Positions 45,313-58,200 of a stretch of DNA of 64,000 bases are shown one piece after another. The notes under the pieces are model-generated. The model was not told the origin of the DNA. It was given only the letters and a program-made list of their open reading frames with translations, and made no database searches. Position 1 is the stretch's first letter, and every line of letters starts with the position of its first letter. The translations under genes and the position numbers were made by a program. Source of the DNA: Lepidodermella squamata. Taxonomy: Eukaryota; Gastrotricha. The stretch spans positions 2,914,001 through 2,978,000 of the forward strand of contig JBLDXI010000042.1 in NCBI GenBank assembly GCA_047495785.1, in the 5' to 3' direction.

Positions 45313-48300
45313 AGGCACGCATAAATAGAAGCAATTTGCGAAAATCCGGATTTTGGTATATCGTCCGAAGTGGTGAGCTGCTCATCTGGGCGCCGTTCTC
45401 CTTTTGCTACCTAATATTTTTTCGGATATTAACCAACGAAAACTGAATTGCGTTAACGATCAAATAAATGTCAATAAACGCTTATAGGTTATAGGTAATG
45501 AGAGATGAGGATTTTATTGTTGCCCCCAGTGTTTTACGATCTCTGTGATTGCATTTTTCGGATATTGTAATCTTCCTTTCATTGGTGAGTTTGGGGTTTT
45601 CAAGTTGACTGATCTCTCATGTCACGGTATTACAATGGGGGAAAGAATTTCTTGTCGTTGGCCCTCAGATTCACGCGATTCTAAATTTTATCATGGCTGT
45701 GCCATGAAATGTAAAGTATTCTTGAAGCTTGAGGTATAGCAGATAGAACAGCTTGAAAGTTTCACGCAATCTTTTCACTTTCAGTGGGACAGCAGACAGC
45801 AGACTTTAAGCGTAGCGTAAAACGTATTCGGCATCCAAAGCCCTTGTTAAAGCATTTCACCTGAACCTGTCAACCTTGACCGCGGGCCTCACAGACACGG
45901 AAGAAAATAGAGATTGACATATGCGGTTTCAAAATGTTGCTTTGTCGAAACTAGGCCTGGTATGGTATTGGATTTTATGGGTGCGCAACACGAACAAAGG
46001 AAACAACAAAAGCAATTGATCAAACTTGGCAAAGATTTCAATGTGTATGCAAGTGAAATATTTAAATCTATTTAGACCTCGACATTTTTTTAAATTTTAT
46101 GGCGTTAAAAAATAGAAAAAAAAATTAATGATCAAATTTGGAAAAGTATAAATGCCCTTTAAGAGCAAAAATAATGAGAATAAATTAAAAGAAGTTGTTT
46201 TGTCTGAGTTTCTCCACGTGTTTTCATGTTCTTGGCATTCGACGCGTTTTACACGGAGTGGCGAAGTGCTGAATTCAGTGCATCTCCCGTTTGGCCTGAT
46301 TTTCAAGCTTGCTGTTTTCTTTCAGCTTGTTCCTGCAGCTTAACAATAAGCATACGTATTTCAGCTGCTCTTCGATCATGTTTCTATTGCTTCTAATCAG
46401 TTTTGTGACTTTTGAGTTAACACCTTGAAACTTATGCCATCAGAGTTACTTTGAGATTGGAGCTTGGACATCATTTTCTTTCATCCAGCTTCTCAACACC
46501 GTCCAAGTATAATGCCACGGTCATTATTTCTTATTTAATTAGCTTTCATTTGCCTGGACGCCGCTCAGCTTTAAGCTTAAGCTTAAATCATGTAACACAA
46601 TGAATTTTGAACTTTGAGCCTTGAGCCATGTTTTTGATTGTCTTAAATGACTCGTCATGCAGCTGTTTCATGTGTTAAGCTTTGTTAGTGCTAGATTAAA
46701 GTGGTTGTTATTCTTCGATGCCTTCAATTCGTCATTTCATTTGATTCAATTCATCATGATGGCCAATTTATAGCCCATAAATTGTACAACAGTGCATCTA
46801 TGATAATTTTCTGGGCGTCTTTGGGATCTTTTTTGTAAATCTTCTTGGATCTTCTTGTCGAACATTGGAGTGAAACTTATCAGCTAAACATGGAATGCTT
46901 GTAGTTTTCTAACTGCTAGTAACAGGATACTGATGTGGTGGAACTTTGAAAATTGATTTAATTTGGAAGATTTTTCATGCTTGATTTTGACAATGACTCT
47001 TGCCTCTTGCTAAGTTAGTCAAGAAAGACAGTTACTTGATTGCTTGCAGTCACCGAGTTCCATTACTTATTCACTTAGATCCGCAGGCTTTCATGTTTCG
47101 TTAATCAAGATCTTTGATTTAAGTGTTAATCGATAGTCTCTCAGTTGTTGACGATTGACGTTCTACATGAGTTACGTCAACATGATTTATTAATTATTGT
47201 ATCAGTAATGATGTTTTGGGCCTAGTCTGTGAAGTCTGCTGGTATAAAATTGCACAGTAACTGCGCAGGATCATGTCTCTGAGCTTTGCTTAGCTCGTCT
47301 CTTAGCTTAGCTTTGCTTAGCCACCTATGTTTCAATTCTTCCAACAAAAAGTCTTATCACTAATTTGCTCATAATGGTGTTCTCTTGAATTACATAGATT
47401 TGTTTGATTAAAAGTTGATGATGGTACAAAGATGCCGACAATTAGCGGTCTTCGACGAAGCTACTTCGATTTTCTCAATCCAGTCCTTTAAATGTCATCT
47501 CGGCTGACGAATCGCGCTATCAATGGCCAACAACTGCCTTGCATTATCTAATTTCTTAAGTGGTCATTCTACATTCAATGTTGACGAAAATCACCGAGCT
47601 TCAAACTTCCTCAATTTCGCTCAAAATGATATTCTGCGGCCGGTCTACATCTGAAGGGTCTGTGCCGGAGCATTACTGGGTCGCTCTTGAACGAGCTTGC
47701 ATGCGAATTCGTGGCTGTGGCTTCGATTACGTGCAAATTAAGCCCATTTTTTCAAGCAGCTACGAACGAATGGTTCCTGATTGATCGATAATCATCAATG
47801 ACGTTTAACGGAATACTTAACTGCTTGACTGCAATTGGATTCTTTTCAAGATTGACGCTAATATTATGAACTGCATCAAACATTCGATTGGATTTCTCAT
47901 TCAATTTTGTAATAATTATTATTATTATTTGTGAATGCCTGTTTTGAGTGACAGGAAATTGAAGTTCATTGCGAGTTTCTGAATAAAATATTGAGCGTGT
48001 AACTTGTTGGTGTTGATTTATTGGTGAATATCGATGATTCCAGTGGTTTGATGCAGCAGAAATGATTAAAATAACGAGTTGGAAAGCAGCCTAGGTCTAG
48101 ATCGGCCACTAGGCCCCGGAAGATCCCAAAAATGGGGTTACCGCGCTAACTTCAAGCCGCTAGGCAACACGACTAACTAGCCAATTTTAGCACAAGATTG
48201 CGTGGCATGACTCGCTGAATGCAACCGGAGTCGACTACAGACCTTGCAAGACTGCCAGCGCTTTCAGGAAAGAAACAGGCGAAGCGTGACTGTTTCTCGA

Positions 48301-48995
48301 AAAAGCCCACAAAAACCACTAAAACGACGCTAAAACCTCGCAACGGGCTAAATTCGCATGCAGCAAATTTATCGCTGTAAAACAATTTAAATATTGTACA
48401 ACAATGTATTTTTAGTTTCAATTTCATTTTTAGTGTTTATACATGCCTGCGTAAAAATATCCTTGAACAGGGCCTAATGCCGCCGTTACGTCGAATTTTT
48501 AGTTTCGCCGCTCACATATTGTTGTCCGAAGCCTGTGTCAAGGCTGAAAAAGCTGCCGCTAAGAGTAAATGAAATTTGCTTAATTGAAATAAAAAGAGTG
48601 TGTTCAAATATACTTGATGCAAATATTAGACAAAAATTTTAAATATTATGTATGAAGAGCGCGCCAAATAGCCAGGCAAAGCGTGTGTCGTCAGCTGTTC
48701 AGTTTGCAGTCTTTTGAGGGCTCTGTTGTCTGGCTGCAGCTAACAAGACAACAATGTGTGTTAAGAGGTCACTCACATTCTATTCGACCCAAACAATTAT
48801 GAAATAGCCTGTGTTCACGCTGTCTGTTGCCGGACGATTTACTGTCTATGACTGTGCGTGGCGTTCTTCATGCTTCTTTATGTTTCTTCCCGATTCATTC
48901 TTTATTTCTCAGCTCGCATCTCGCATCATCCGCTTTTGTCAGAAGTTCACAATCAGTCTCTCAACGCATAATTTCATCTCATTTTCATATATAAC
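45313..48995. other. 3.7 kb without a supported gene
   Basis: AT-rich and unusually rich in short self-similar words, such as AGCTTAAGCTT (46568-46590) and TTAGCTTAGCTTTGCTTAG (47300-47320). The frame 47560-47784 (ending YERMVPD) has a composition closer to coding DNA, but I found no splice partners or family resemblance. No tRNA-like fold recognised. Confidence 0.45.
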
Positions 48996-50074
48996 ATGGT
49001 CTCAAATCCCATTTGTTGTGATTTATCATCGGTAAGGTGTTGATTTCGCTGTGAAAATATATAAATATAAGTTTTCAGCTATTTAAATGTTCAATTTGCG
49101 CTAATGTACGCGAAACTCCTAAGATTTCGGCATGCTGTGGACAATTTGCTTTTTCGGAATGCATTTCAGAACCAGCAGCTGTTCGCAAATCGTTAGAAAA
49201 TGCTGGTTGCCAATTTAAGGATCGCACTGGCTCATCGCATTTACGCGAATGCATAACAATTAATGAATTGCTGGAGATGGTGAAATCTCTAAATTCCAGG
49301 GAATCTCGCCATTATTTGGAGATCACGTATAACGCGACTGGTTCAATTATTAGAAATGTAACTGTGGAAGTCAAAGCTCTCGGAGCGGAACATGTTGGCA
49401 ATGCGGGTGAAAAAAGCATTATGCATTCTCAACTGCAGTCCTTGAGTGCTAGACTTAGTTCTGCTGAACAAGAATTACTCCAATACAAACGAAAATACGG
49501 TCCCATTATCGAATCCGTTCCAGTTAATCATTCTCATCGAGAAAATGATGTAAATGGGAGCAAAAACTTGAAGCGAATGAGCAAAGACTCAGAACTGGTG
49601 CATAATGGAAATATGGCTCATCTGTTCGAATTACCTGCCGGGGATTACTTTTCGGTAGCATCTTTTTTTAAATGGCAAGTCGAGCGACTTTCTCACATGC
49701 AAGAAATGTTTCGCAGAAATGTGAATGGAAGTCTAACGCAATTGAATGATCGCATCAACCGAGTTCACGCCAAACTTGAGCCGCTGCTGGACCAACCTAG
49801 AAACTCGCCCCATCTTGATGATTCATTAAAAATCTTGCTTGAAGCCAAAGCTAGTTTCGAGAATTTCTTTCGGGCAAATTCAGACCGGTTGCACGGCGAT
49901 CTGCAAGCACTTCGGGATGAAAATACGTCCTTGAAAATGGATATTTCTAAAAGAAAGGTCATGCATCGCAAAGTTCTCTTGCGTTTGCGCACCACAACTA
50001 AGGAGGTTCTGACACTGCTGGAACAGCTAAATACAAATGGAGATAGCTCAGCTGTGCGTGGAAAACGAAAGTAG
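48996..50074 (+). CDS. RING-like / coiled-coil protein without ankyrin repeats
   Basis: Exons 48996-49031 and 49079-50074 (phase 0) give 343 residues. The N-terminus has a degenerate RING: CSIC, then P-K-I-S-A-CCGQFAFSECI, where the usual G-H-x-F-C becomes G-Q-F-A-F, so a zinc-binding His and Cys are lost. The last Cys pair is also changed. The remainder is long alpha-helical coiled coil (about 120-340) with heptad-like Leu spacing, ending in a basic tail. Same short first exon and intron position as the four RING-ankyrin genes downstream, so it is probably a reduced member of that tandem array. Confidence 0.65.
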
Positions 50075-50473
50075 GGAATTTGAAGGGTGACGGGTGTGGT
50101 GCTTGCTTTCTTACATCCCTCAATATGCGAAGTTCTTTGAATAAATATGCATGTATTCCCTTGGATTTTATTTGCTATCGATTTGTTTATATCTGAAACG
50201 TGGAACGTTACCACTTTTTGCCGATTTAAGCCGTTTCAGCTAGCTGCTGCAAACAGGGAATTATATCAATACCTAAATTCTTTGATTTCTAACGCTCTTC
50301 AAATTCACTTCCGTTTCTGCCGTAAAGACCCATATGTTTGTTTTCGATTGTCTTTTCCATTTCTAATTAATGGGGCATTTGCCACCAGCTTTGTTCTTTT
50401 TCAAATTTTTAATGTAGTTTTCCGCTCATTGAATATAAAGGACATAATTGCAATAGATAGTATTTATTTCATT

Positions 50474-52393
50474 ATGGAAAGTTCACTATCGCCGCTGATT
50501 TTATGCCGCGTTTGCTCCGGAGCATTTCGCAACCCCAAAATTCTGCCTTGTTGCGGTCATTCGTTCTGTTTTGAGTGCATCATCGCTCTGAATGGGAACT
50601 CGGGCAGTGTAATGTGCCCCGAGCCTGATTGCCGCCTGGTTAGCATTTTCGGTCCCAAAGGACCGTTAGGTAATTGATAATGTTTTTAAATAAATAGTGA
50701 AGCTTGAATCTATCAATTCAGGCTTGAAAACTAATGTTATGCTGGAAAGAATTGTTTCGGCGTTTCAGTCCCATCCTGTTGAAATGGAAACTGTCTGCGC
50801 TCCGCCGGCGCCTTCGAATAACGCGGAGGGCGAAGAATGTTCCCACTGGAATCAGATGAAGTCGCCGCTGTGCTGTCCGCATTGTGGCGCGAAGATGTGT
50901 AAATCGTGCAAATTTGTTCATATTGAACACGTCAAACTTGACTTAATTGCCGAGTTCGAGAAGGTATTTAACATTCAGGATCTTTCGTATTTTATTTTTT
51001 GTGGTCAGTTGACAGTCAAATCATCGATGAGCGAATTATTAAGTACGATGGAGTCAATTTCGAAAGAAATTGCTGGAAAAACAGAAGTAGCTGAGAACCA
51101 AGTCGAGCAGATTTTTGCGGAATTGAAAGATTCGATTAATGCAGCCATTGATGAATTGAAATCCAATACGCGCGTTCTTTTGCGTGAAATCTCCTCGTCG
51201 AAACAGGCTGAAATAAGTGATCTCGTAAAAAATCTCACCGAATCTCATCAGCAGTTAGGCAACAACGGTTCGCTGATGCAAGAACTCGTCAAAAGGTCGT
51301 CACTGAATATTGAACTCGAAGAGTTGCCTCAACTTACGAAATTGATCTCCGACATTAATGAAAAAGTGAGGTGAAAATTGGATCAATATAGATGGAGCTT
51401 AATCTTTCTCATTCTAGTTGAAGGCCTTCGATATGATAAAAGATTCTATCAAATCGGCTGGCTTCGTTGTTGCTTATGAGAGAAGCCCTCAAGCTGATTT
51501 TATCAATGCGCTCAAAGACTATTCTCGCCGTCCAACTGTTAAGTGGGTCGATTTCGATGTGCCTCATGCAACGGCTAACAATCAAGCCGTTGTAAATAGT
51601 GAAGTAAGAAATTGTTCACAAATTATTTTTTGATTGAGCGATTATTTTGATTTATTTTCAGAATTTAACTGCTGCCTGCGAAAAAATGCATAAAGCTATC
51701 GAAGACGGTAGCTTCGAGTCGTTCATCGAAATCGTCGATCAAAACTGGGCCCCGGCTGATTTTTCTCCTCTGATTGAAAGCCGTGATGCCGAGGATCGAA
51801 CCGCGCTAGTCCACGCCGCTGCCCGAGCCCGTGTTGAAATCGTAAAATATCTGGTTCAAAACTGCCGTCCTGATTTGTTGTCTACCGCCAGTGATAACAA
51901 AGTTTCCGCCGCTCATTACGCTGCATCGAATGGAAGTGTCGAGATAATGCGGGTTCTAATCGAAGCCCAGCCGGCTGTTTGCAAGCTGAAAGACCGTTAT
52001 GGGGCTAACCCGTTGTGTCACGCTTGTTACCTCGGATACGCTAATGTTGCTTCGTTACTTTTGTCGCAAAAAGACGCGGAAATTGAGAATGAAGGCGAGC
52101 TGAAACGAACCCCGCTGTTGTACGCGGCCTCAAGTGGACGCCGTTCGACCTTCGAATTATTGATTAAACATGGTGCTAACATTCACGCCCGCGATGAACG
52201 CGGCATGAATGCCCTGCATTTGGCTGCTTATTTCGGTCACTTGGCCCTTGTTCGAGCTATTTTGAAAATCAAACCGCAGTTGGGAATGGAGACCGATCAT
52301 TACGGCCAGACGGCTCTAATGCTGGCTAACAAAGCTGGTAAAAGTGAAATCGCTGCATGCTTCAACGAACTCAACCGATCTGCAGGAAATTGA
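50474..52393 (+). CDS. RING / B-box-like / coiled-coil / ankyrin protein 1
   Basis: Exons 50474-50669, 50722-50963, 51009-51365, 51418-51603 and 51662-52393 join in frame to 570 residues. RING at about 11-53: CRVC, LPCCGHSFCFECI and CPEPDC; the last pair is spaced by four residues, not two. A B-box-like finger follows (C-S-H-x9-CCPHC-x4-C-x2-C-x3-H), then a coiled coil (about 160-270), a linker, and at about 340-560 six or so ankyrin repeats (e.g. DRTALVHAAARARVEIVKYL, GMNALHLAAYFGHLALV). This is a TRIM-like N-terminus with an ankyrin end. By family knowledge RING-B-box-coiled-coil proteins are ubiquitin E3 ligases and ankyrin repeats bind protein targets; substrate unknown. Confidence 0.85.
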
Positions 52394-52528
52394 CCTATTT
52401 TCACCTTTCATGCGATAAAAACTCTTGTTGTCACATTGATGCTCTTCTATATTGTTGAGATTTTTCGTATTTTTCTCATTAAATTTCTTTTTGCTCAATC
52501 TGAATGTTTATTTTGTTAGATTTTAATT

Positions 52529-55041
52529 ATGGCGTCGAATGGACAGAAAAGTTGTCCATCTACGAGTTCTGAAATCAAAACGGAAGAAGCGACGGTTTGT
52601 CGATGTGAGAAAAATTAAGGTGGAATTTTTATTTCTTCAAATTTCAGGCCTATTCGTGTTGTGTGTGTTTGGAACTGTTTAAGGTTCCGAAAATTCTGCC
52701 CGAATGTGGCCATTCATTGTGCCTTCAATGTATTATCAATATGTTAGGCTCAAATTCCGAGAAACTAACGTGCCCGGAGTGCCGCATCGTCAGCAGAATC
52801 CCGCAAAAGGGCGGTCCGGAAGCGCTCGTGACAAATTTTCAGCTGCTTAGGACAGTGGAAATGTACAAATCTCTCGAATCGAGCAAGTCGAACAACGCGT
52901 GCCGGCATGGAGCGGGGAAATCGACTATCACGTGCCCTCATTGCGATCAAAAATTCTGTCAAGCATGTGAGCCGGCGCACAGGGAACGCATAAAATGCGA
53001 AATTTCAGCTCTAAGAAAGCAGGTCACGTCGCATGTGATTAATTCACTCCGATTTAGCAACGATTTTCTATTCATTATATAGAATGAACAAAAGATGCAA
53101 TTTTCGGAAATATCCGTCAAAAAAGCTCGTTCAACGATTGAGCATCGGATTAAAGAGCGAAAGGAGGAATTTGTTGCTGATTTCCAGCAGGTTCGATCTG
53201 CAATTGTATCAGCCCTGGAGTCGAGGAAAGAACGGACATTAGAAGCTATCGAGCATGCTGGTAGCGCTATTACTTCACGGCTGGATAAAGCTTTAACTGC
53301 TGCCAAGTCTATAAAGATACCAAAATGCTCGAATAAAGCGTTATCGCTTGCAGAGTTGGCTGCTGTTCGCGAAGAAGCGCTGAAGGCCCAAGGTCCGATA
53401 GAGGCTGTTGAAAAGTTGGCCACTGGCGTTAAAAAAGGCGACCTCCATGTTGATCAGGATGAAATATTGTGCCGTGATTTGATGAAGCTCATTAGCGACT
53501 CTCATCTGCCGGTTTCCGATCGGTGGAAAACTATTGAAGAACGAGAGAAAGAGGTTTGCAAAATTTTGAACTTTCGCTTGATGATGGACAGCTGAACAGA
53601 TGGTTAAATATGATGGATAAATTAGCCGTAAAACACAATCAACTTGGTTTCAGCCAAAAATGCGAATTATTTATCTGAAAATTCTGCATTTGATTCTTGA
53701 TTGGCTGAAGCCCTGTCGGAAATCGATAACAAATGCGAAAGTGAATCATCGGTCCGTGTCTTCTAATGAGTCCACCCTAATATTTGAAAATTTTATTACA
53801 ATTACAGGCTCAAGTTACCACAAATTTTAGTTATAGTATATAAGCAACGCAATCAAAGTGAAAAAAGGGAAAAGGGGTGGGAAAGATTCAAATACCCTTT
53901 GTCTATAACTGCTCAACCACACCTGCGTCCCCAAATTGAAAAATCAGTTCAACCGGGTAAAATACCGATAATCACCAAACCAGTTTAAATCGGGTTTTTT
54001 CGCGTTTCCTCATTTGAATATTCAATTTCTTCGCTGAAATCGCGGATAAATGATAAGAAGTTCTCTTGAAGAGCTTCCCTTGTTGTTCAAATCCGACAAA
54101 TAGGCTACAGAATGTTGTAAAATTGCTGCGCAACTTATGGGACACACATGACTCAAAATTTAACTCATTTTCATCTCATACCGATGGAATTAGCAATAGG
54201 TGTTTGTTTTAATTATACCTAGGTTGTTTTCCAAGGCATTTTTCCAATTTTCATTGATGCTGAAGAATCGTACCTTTCAAAGCATGTTTTTTTTACTTCT
54301 GTCTCGTTTTAGGAATTGGAAGTCACCGTGCCCGTGTGGTTGAATGCCGTAACTAAGGCGGATGTTGAAGCGCTGCGGGACATCTTCGACAAGAAAAAGC
54401 ACTGGTCATTGGAAACGATGAAAAGCCTTGTTGAAAGTAGAACCGATAAGGGGCTAACTTCTCTCATGCAAGCCGCCGCTCTCGGCCATTTAGAAATCGT
54501 CAAAATTCTGGCAAAAGACTGTCAGGCGGATTTATTTGCGATAACCGAAGATAATGGCCGAAGCGTGTGCCACATAGCCGTGGAGTTCAGTCAATTGAAA
54601 GTTACCCGGTTTTTATTGGAATTAGAACCGCGGCTTTGTTCTGCGAGGGACAATTTATCGGCAACCCCGCTTCATACAGCCGTTATGTTCGGATATTTGG
54701 AAATAGCGCGACTTTTGCTCGAATCTCAAGAAATCGAGATCGATGCAGTTACTAGTCACGGCCGGACTGCCTTGACTCTGGCTATTTCTAGAGGCCAGTC
54801 TGATTTTGTATCATTGTTGTTGCAGAAATGTTGCGATCCGTTGAAGGGCGGCATTTTCGGTCAAACTGCGCTTCATTTAGCAGCTAAATGCGGACAAGTT
54901 GAAATTTATCGAATTTTATTAGAGAAAAGGCCGGAATTGAGAGATGTTAGAGACGCCGCTGGGCGGCTGCCAGCCGATGTTGCCGTTGGAAATGTTGCTG
55001 AGCTTATCAAGTCGCAGCAGAATAACAGAGCGAAAGATTGA
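52529..55041 (+). CDS. RING / B-box-like / coiled-coil / ankyrin protein 2
   Basis: Exons 52529-52594, 52648-53022, 53083-53553 and 54313-55041 join at phase 0 throughout, giving 546 residues. RING at about 27-70 is canonical (CCVC, LPECGHSLCLQCI, CPEC). B-box-like finger: ACRH, ITCPHC, FCQAC, x3-H. Coiled coil about 150-230. The ankyrin exon has repeats such as GLTSLMQAAALGHLEIVKIL, ATPLHTAVMFGYLEIARLLL and GQTALHLAAKCGQVEIYRIL. The 759-bp intron before it is long for this region, and reading through its donor gives a stop after 13 residues, so a shorter form without ankyrin repeats is possible. Predicted ubiquitin E3 ligase. Confidence 0.8.
53554..54312 (+). other. Long intron of RING-ankyrin gene 2
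   Basis: 759 bp between the coiled-coil exon and the ankyrin exon. AT-rich; no gene, repeat or transposon end recognised. Confidence 0.6.
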
Positions 55042-55209
55042 GAAGAAGAAATCACTGGAGTGCTCATTGTTTTTACTTGCTCAATCGGTTTTTAATTATT
55101 ATTTTTTGCGTTCGTTATACAAACTCTGGAAAAACTTGAAAACAAATTATTAAAATTTATTTTAAAATCAGCTATAATTTCTGCCCTTGTAGTGTTTTGT
55201 TGAGATTCG

Positions 55210-58200
55210 ATGATTTCGAGCACTATGAACCAGTCAATGAATGCCAGCGTTCTTGACACTTCCTCCGTCACCGAAAATGTCGATGTGCAACTCGAAATGG
55301 TAAACAACAATTAAGGAGGAATTTTTAAATTAATTTGCCATTTTCCCAGGGTCTTAGCTGCCACAATTGCAATAACCCGTGGGATAAGGAGACGATCGTG
55401 CCAAAAATTCTGCCCCACTGCGGCCATTCCCTGTGCATGGAATGTGTGTTGAAAGCGTGCGAAGAGACGCGTTCGCAAATCACGTGCCCTGAATGCCGCG
55501 AACCGAGCAGATTTGGCACGCGCGGTTACCAGGGCCTGAAAACGAATTACGAGCTGTTGAAGCTGACCGAACGTTTCAAGATTCAACGCGAGCAGGCGGC
55601 TGCGAATGAAGATGACGTTTGTACGCATATGTATGCGAAAAATCCGCTCAGCTGCCCGCATTGCTCGATGAAGTTCTGCAGTAGCTGTGAAATTTTGCAC
55701 AAAGAGCGACTTCGTGACGATACGCTGGAGATTAAACGCAAGGTCTCAGCCGAAATTTGAATTTCTTTATATTAATAAATTTTGATTAAACAGTTTCAAG
55801 AGCGGTTGAATAATGCTCTAGCGAATTGCGACGAGTTGCAGGTTCAAGTTGAAGGTTTCGTCGCTGGGAAAACGAACCAGCGTTTGGCGCAGGCTGAGGC
55901 CGATTGTAACAAAGTTCGTGCGGCCCTGAATCGCATTCTCGATGCTCGCCAGGCCCGAATTTTAGCCGAAATTAGCCAAGTCGGCGAGGCGAAAATAACC
56001 GAAATTCGCAGTATCGTAGCGGACGTGAAAGAGACCAAGCTGCCGGCTAAAATCGATGATATAGCTCAAATGTCGGTTCGGAGAATCTCGCTCGAGGAAA
56101 TGGCTGAAATTCAGCAGCAAGCTGTTGCGGCTGATCGTTTATTATGCGCTATCGAAACGATGAAACCTGACATTGAAACTGGTATTTTCTGCTACGAGGA
56201 GAACCAAGATGTTATTGGAGAACACTTGAACGAAATCGAAAAGCTGCTATCCGTTCGGCCTCTGATTCGTTGGCAGAGTCGTGAATCGTACGAGCGAGAG
56301 GTAGTTGAATATATTTGATGATACTGGAATTTTTTTACCAGTATCACACATTTGCATTTTCAAATGCACAGAGAGCTAACTTTTTAAGTTGAATTTTATT
56401 AATTTGGTCTGAATTTTGAATCTTGGGCCTCAGTCGATAGTCCGATTTTCTGAATTTTGAATTTGAAATGACTTCGGATAAAATTCTGCTTACCTTCTAG
56501 TTCGTATCATTCTAGGGTATCATTCGTTCTCTATCTTACCAGAGAACAGAAGTACAAGAGAGGAAACTCACGCTGGAAACTTGAAACATTAATTCGAAGC
56601 GGTTTTTTTAAGCCGGATCTTTTTACAAAATGCGCGTAATTTTTTAGCGCACTTTTTTCGCGCAAACCCACAAAATTTCGGCAAAGTTTTTCTCCGGCTG
56701 TACTACTTCAAATCGGACTCCCCTTTCTATGGTGAATAGACCTGGTCTTGACGAATTCTGTCCTGAAGTAAATAACGCCCGAGTTTTAATTTTACTCGGC
56801 CTCAGTGTGGCGAGAAGACCCAAGCACTGTCTCTACTGGCAACAACAACACGAAATATCAGCAATCTCTAGTTTATTCTCAAATCTCTTACGACCCTCAT
56901 ATCATATTTACAGAAGGTTTATATACAAGGATTCGACCAATCATCTTCCGCCATTTGTCACGTTAACATTCATTCATCGGGTTCGGTCAAGGTCGACCGC
57001 CAATTTCAAACCCAGTGATCAATGATCAACAGGTGGCTTCGCCACACTCAGCATGTTTGTATGTAATTTTATGCAAATCACTCGGCGGACGTGACTATTT
57101 TTTGTAAATTATGCAGAGGTTTGTGTAGACTCGCGAAGGACCAGCCGCTTTTGAAATTGTGCTAATCATACAACTCAGGGTGTCCTTTCCAACTCCACAA
57201 GCCACTGTTGAGCTTTTTTAAGGATACGGGACAAGTGAGTAACTATGCGAATGCTTGAAATATTCAATCATTGCAGCAAGAAGACGCGTCAGCAGGTCCG
57301 ATTTTTGTCGAAATATCCGCCCGCTGACTAAAATTACTAAGAAGGCGTTATACCTACACTATACGTTATATTGGAGGACAACATAGCGGTTGATGGCGAA
57401 ATAAGGCTTAAAAATATACAGCGCCGAGCTCCGCTTTATGAGAAGCCTTACAACTGTTACGGAAAGAATTCACACTTGGGTTGGTCGAACGCGGTAAAGT
57501 AAACCGTTTTTCAGTCAATTCCAAAATACATTGATCGACAGAAGGATGGACAAATTGTCACCGGTAATTACATTTTCTTCAGTTCCTTCAGATACGGCAT
57601 TGCGATCGACATGAACCAATCTTCGAAAGTTTGCACATCGAACCAGCCACTTTTGGTTAACGAAACGAGTGTTTTTTTCGGGCGGGGAACTTTGCCCCTA
57701 GCTAGTACGAATTGCTTTTTGCTTCGGTAGCAGGCGTAGCAGAAGTGGGAAGCATCGTACCATATGCCATTCCACAAATCAGCATTTAGAACTCGACTAG
57801 GTCGCTTCATTTTTTGTCGATGGTCTCATCGTAATTGAGAACATACCTCTTGTCAGCATCAGCGAGTGTTACTTCAAGATGTTGAAAAATTCGAACAAAT
57901 TGCTTGTCGAATCGAAAATCATGAATAACAACTAGGACTGTTCTTAACACAGAGTAGTTTTTATTCTGCGGCCATTCGCGGCTCCGCTAGGAGCTGACGG
58001 ATCGCCGGGGCCAAGGAGAGGAGTTGCGGCCACTCACAGTTCTCTCGGCAGCGGTTGGAAGACTTGAATTAAAAACACGTCCTCTTGATCGGACATATAT
58101 TTAACAGAAACGACTGCTGATTCCACATCTTGTCTCCTGCCTGTTATTTCGAGACCATTTTTCTTAACATTAAATTCAACTTTCGATTCGTCGCAAACAG

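Noticed and set aside
47560-47784. Open frame with coding-like composition
   Set aside because: No start context, splice partner or family resemblance; left as part of the gene-poor stretch.
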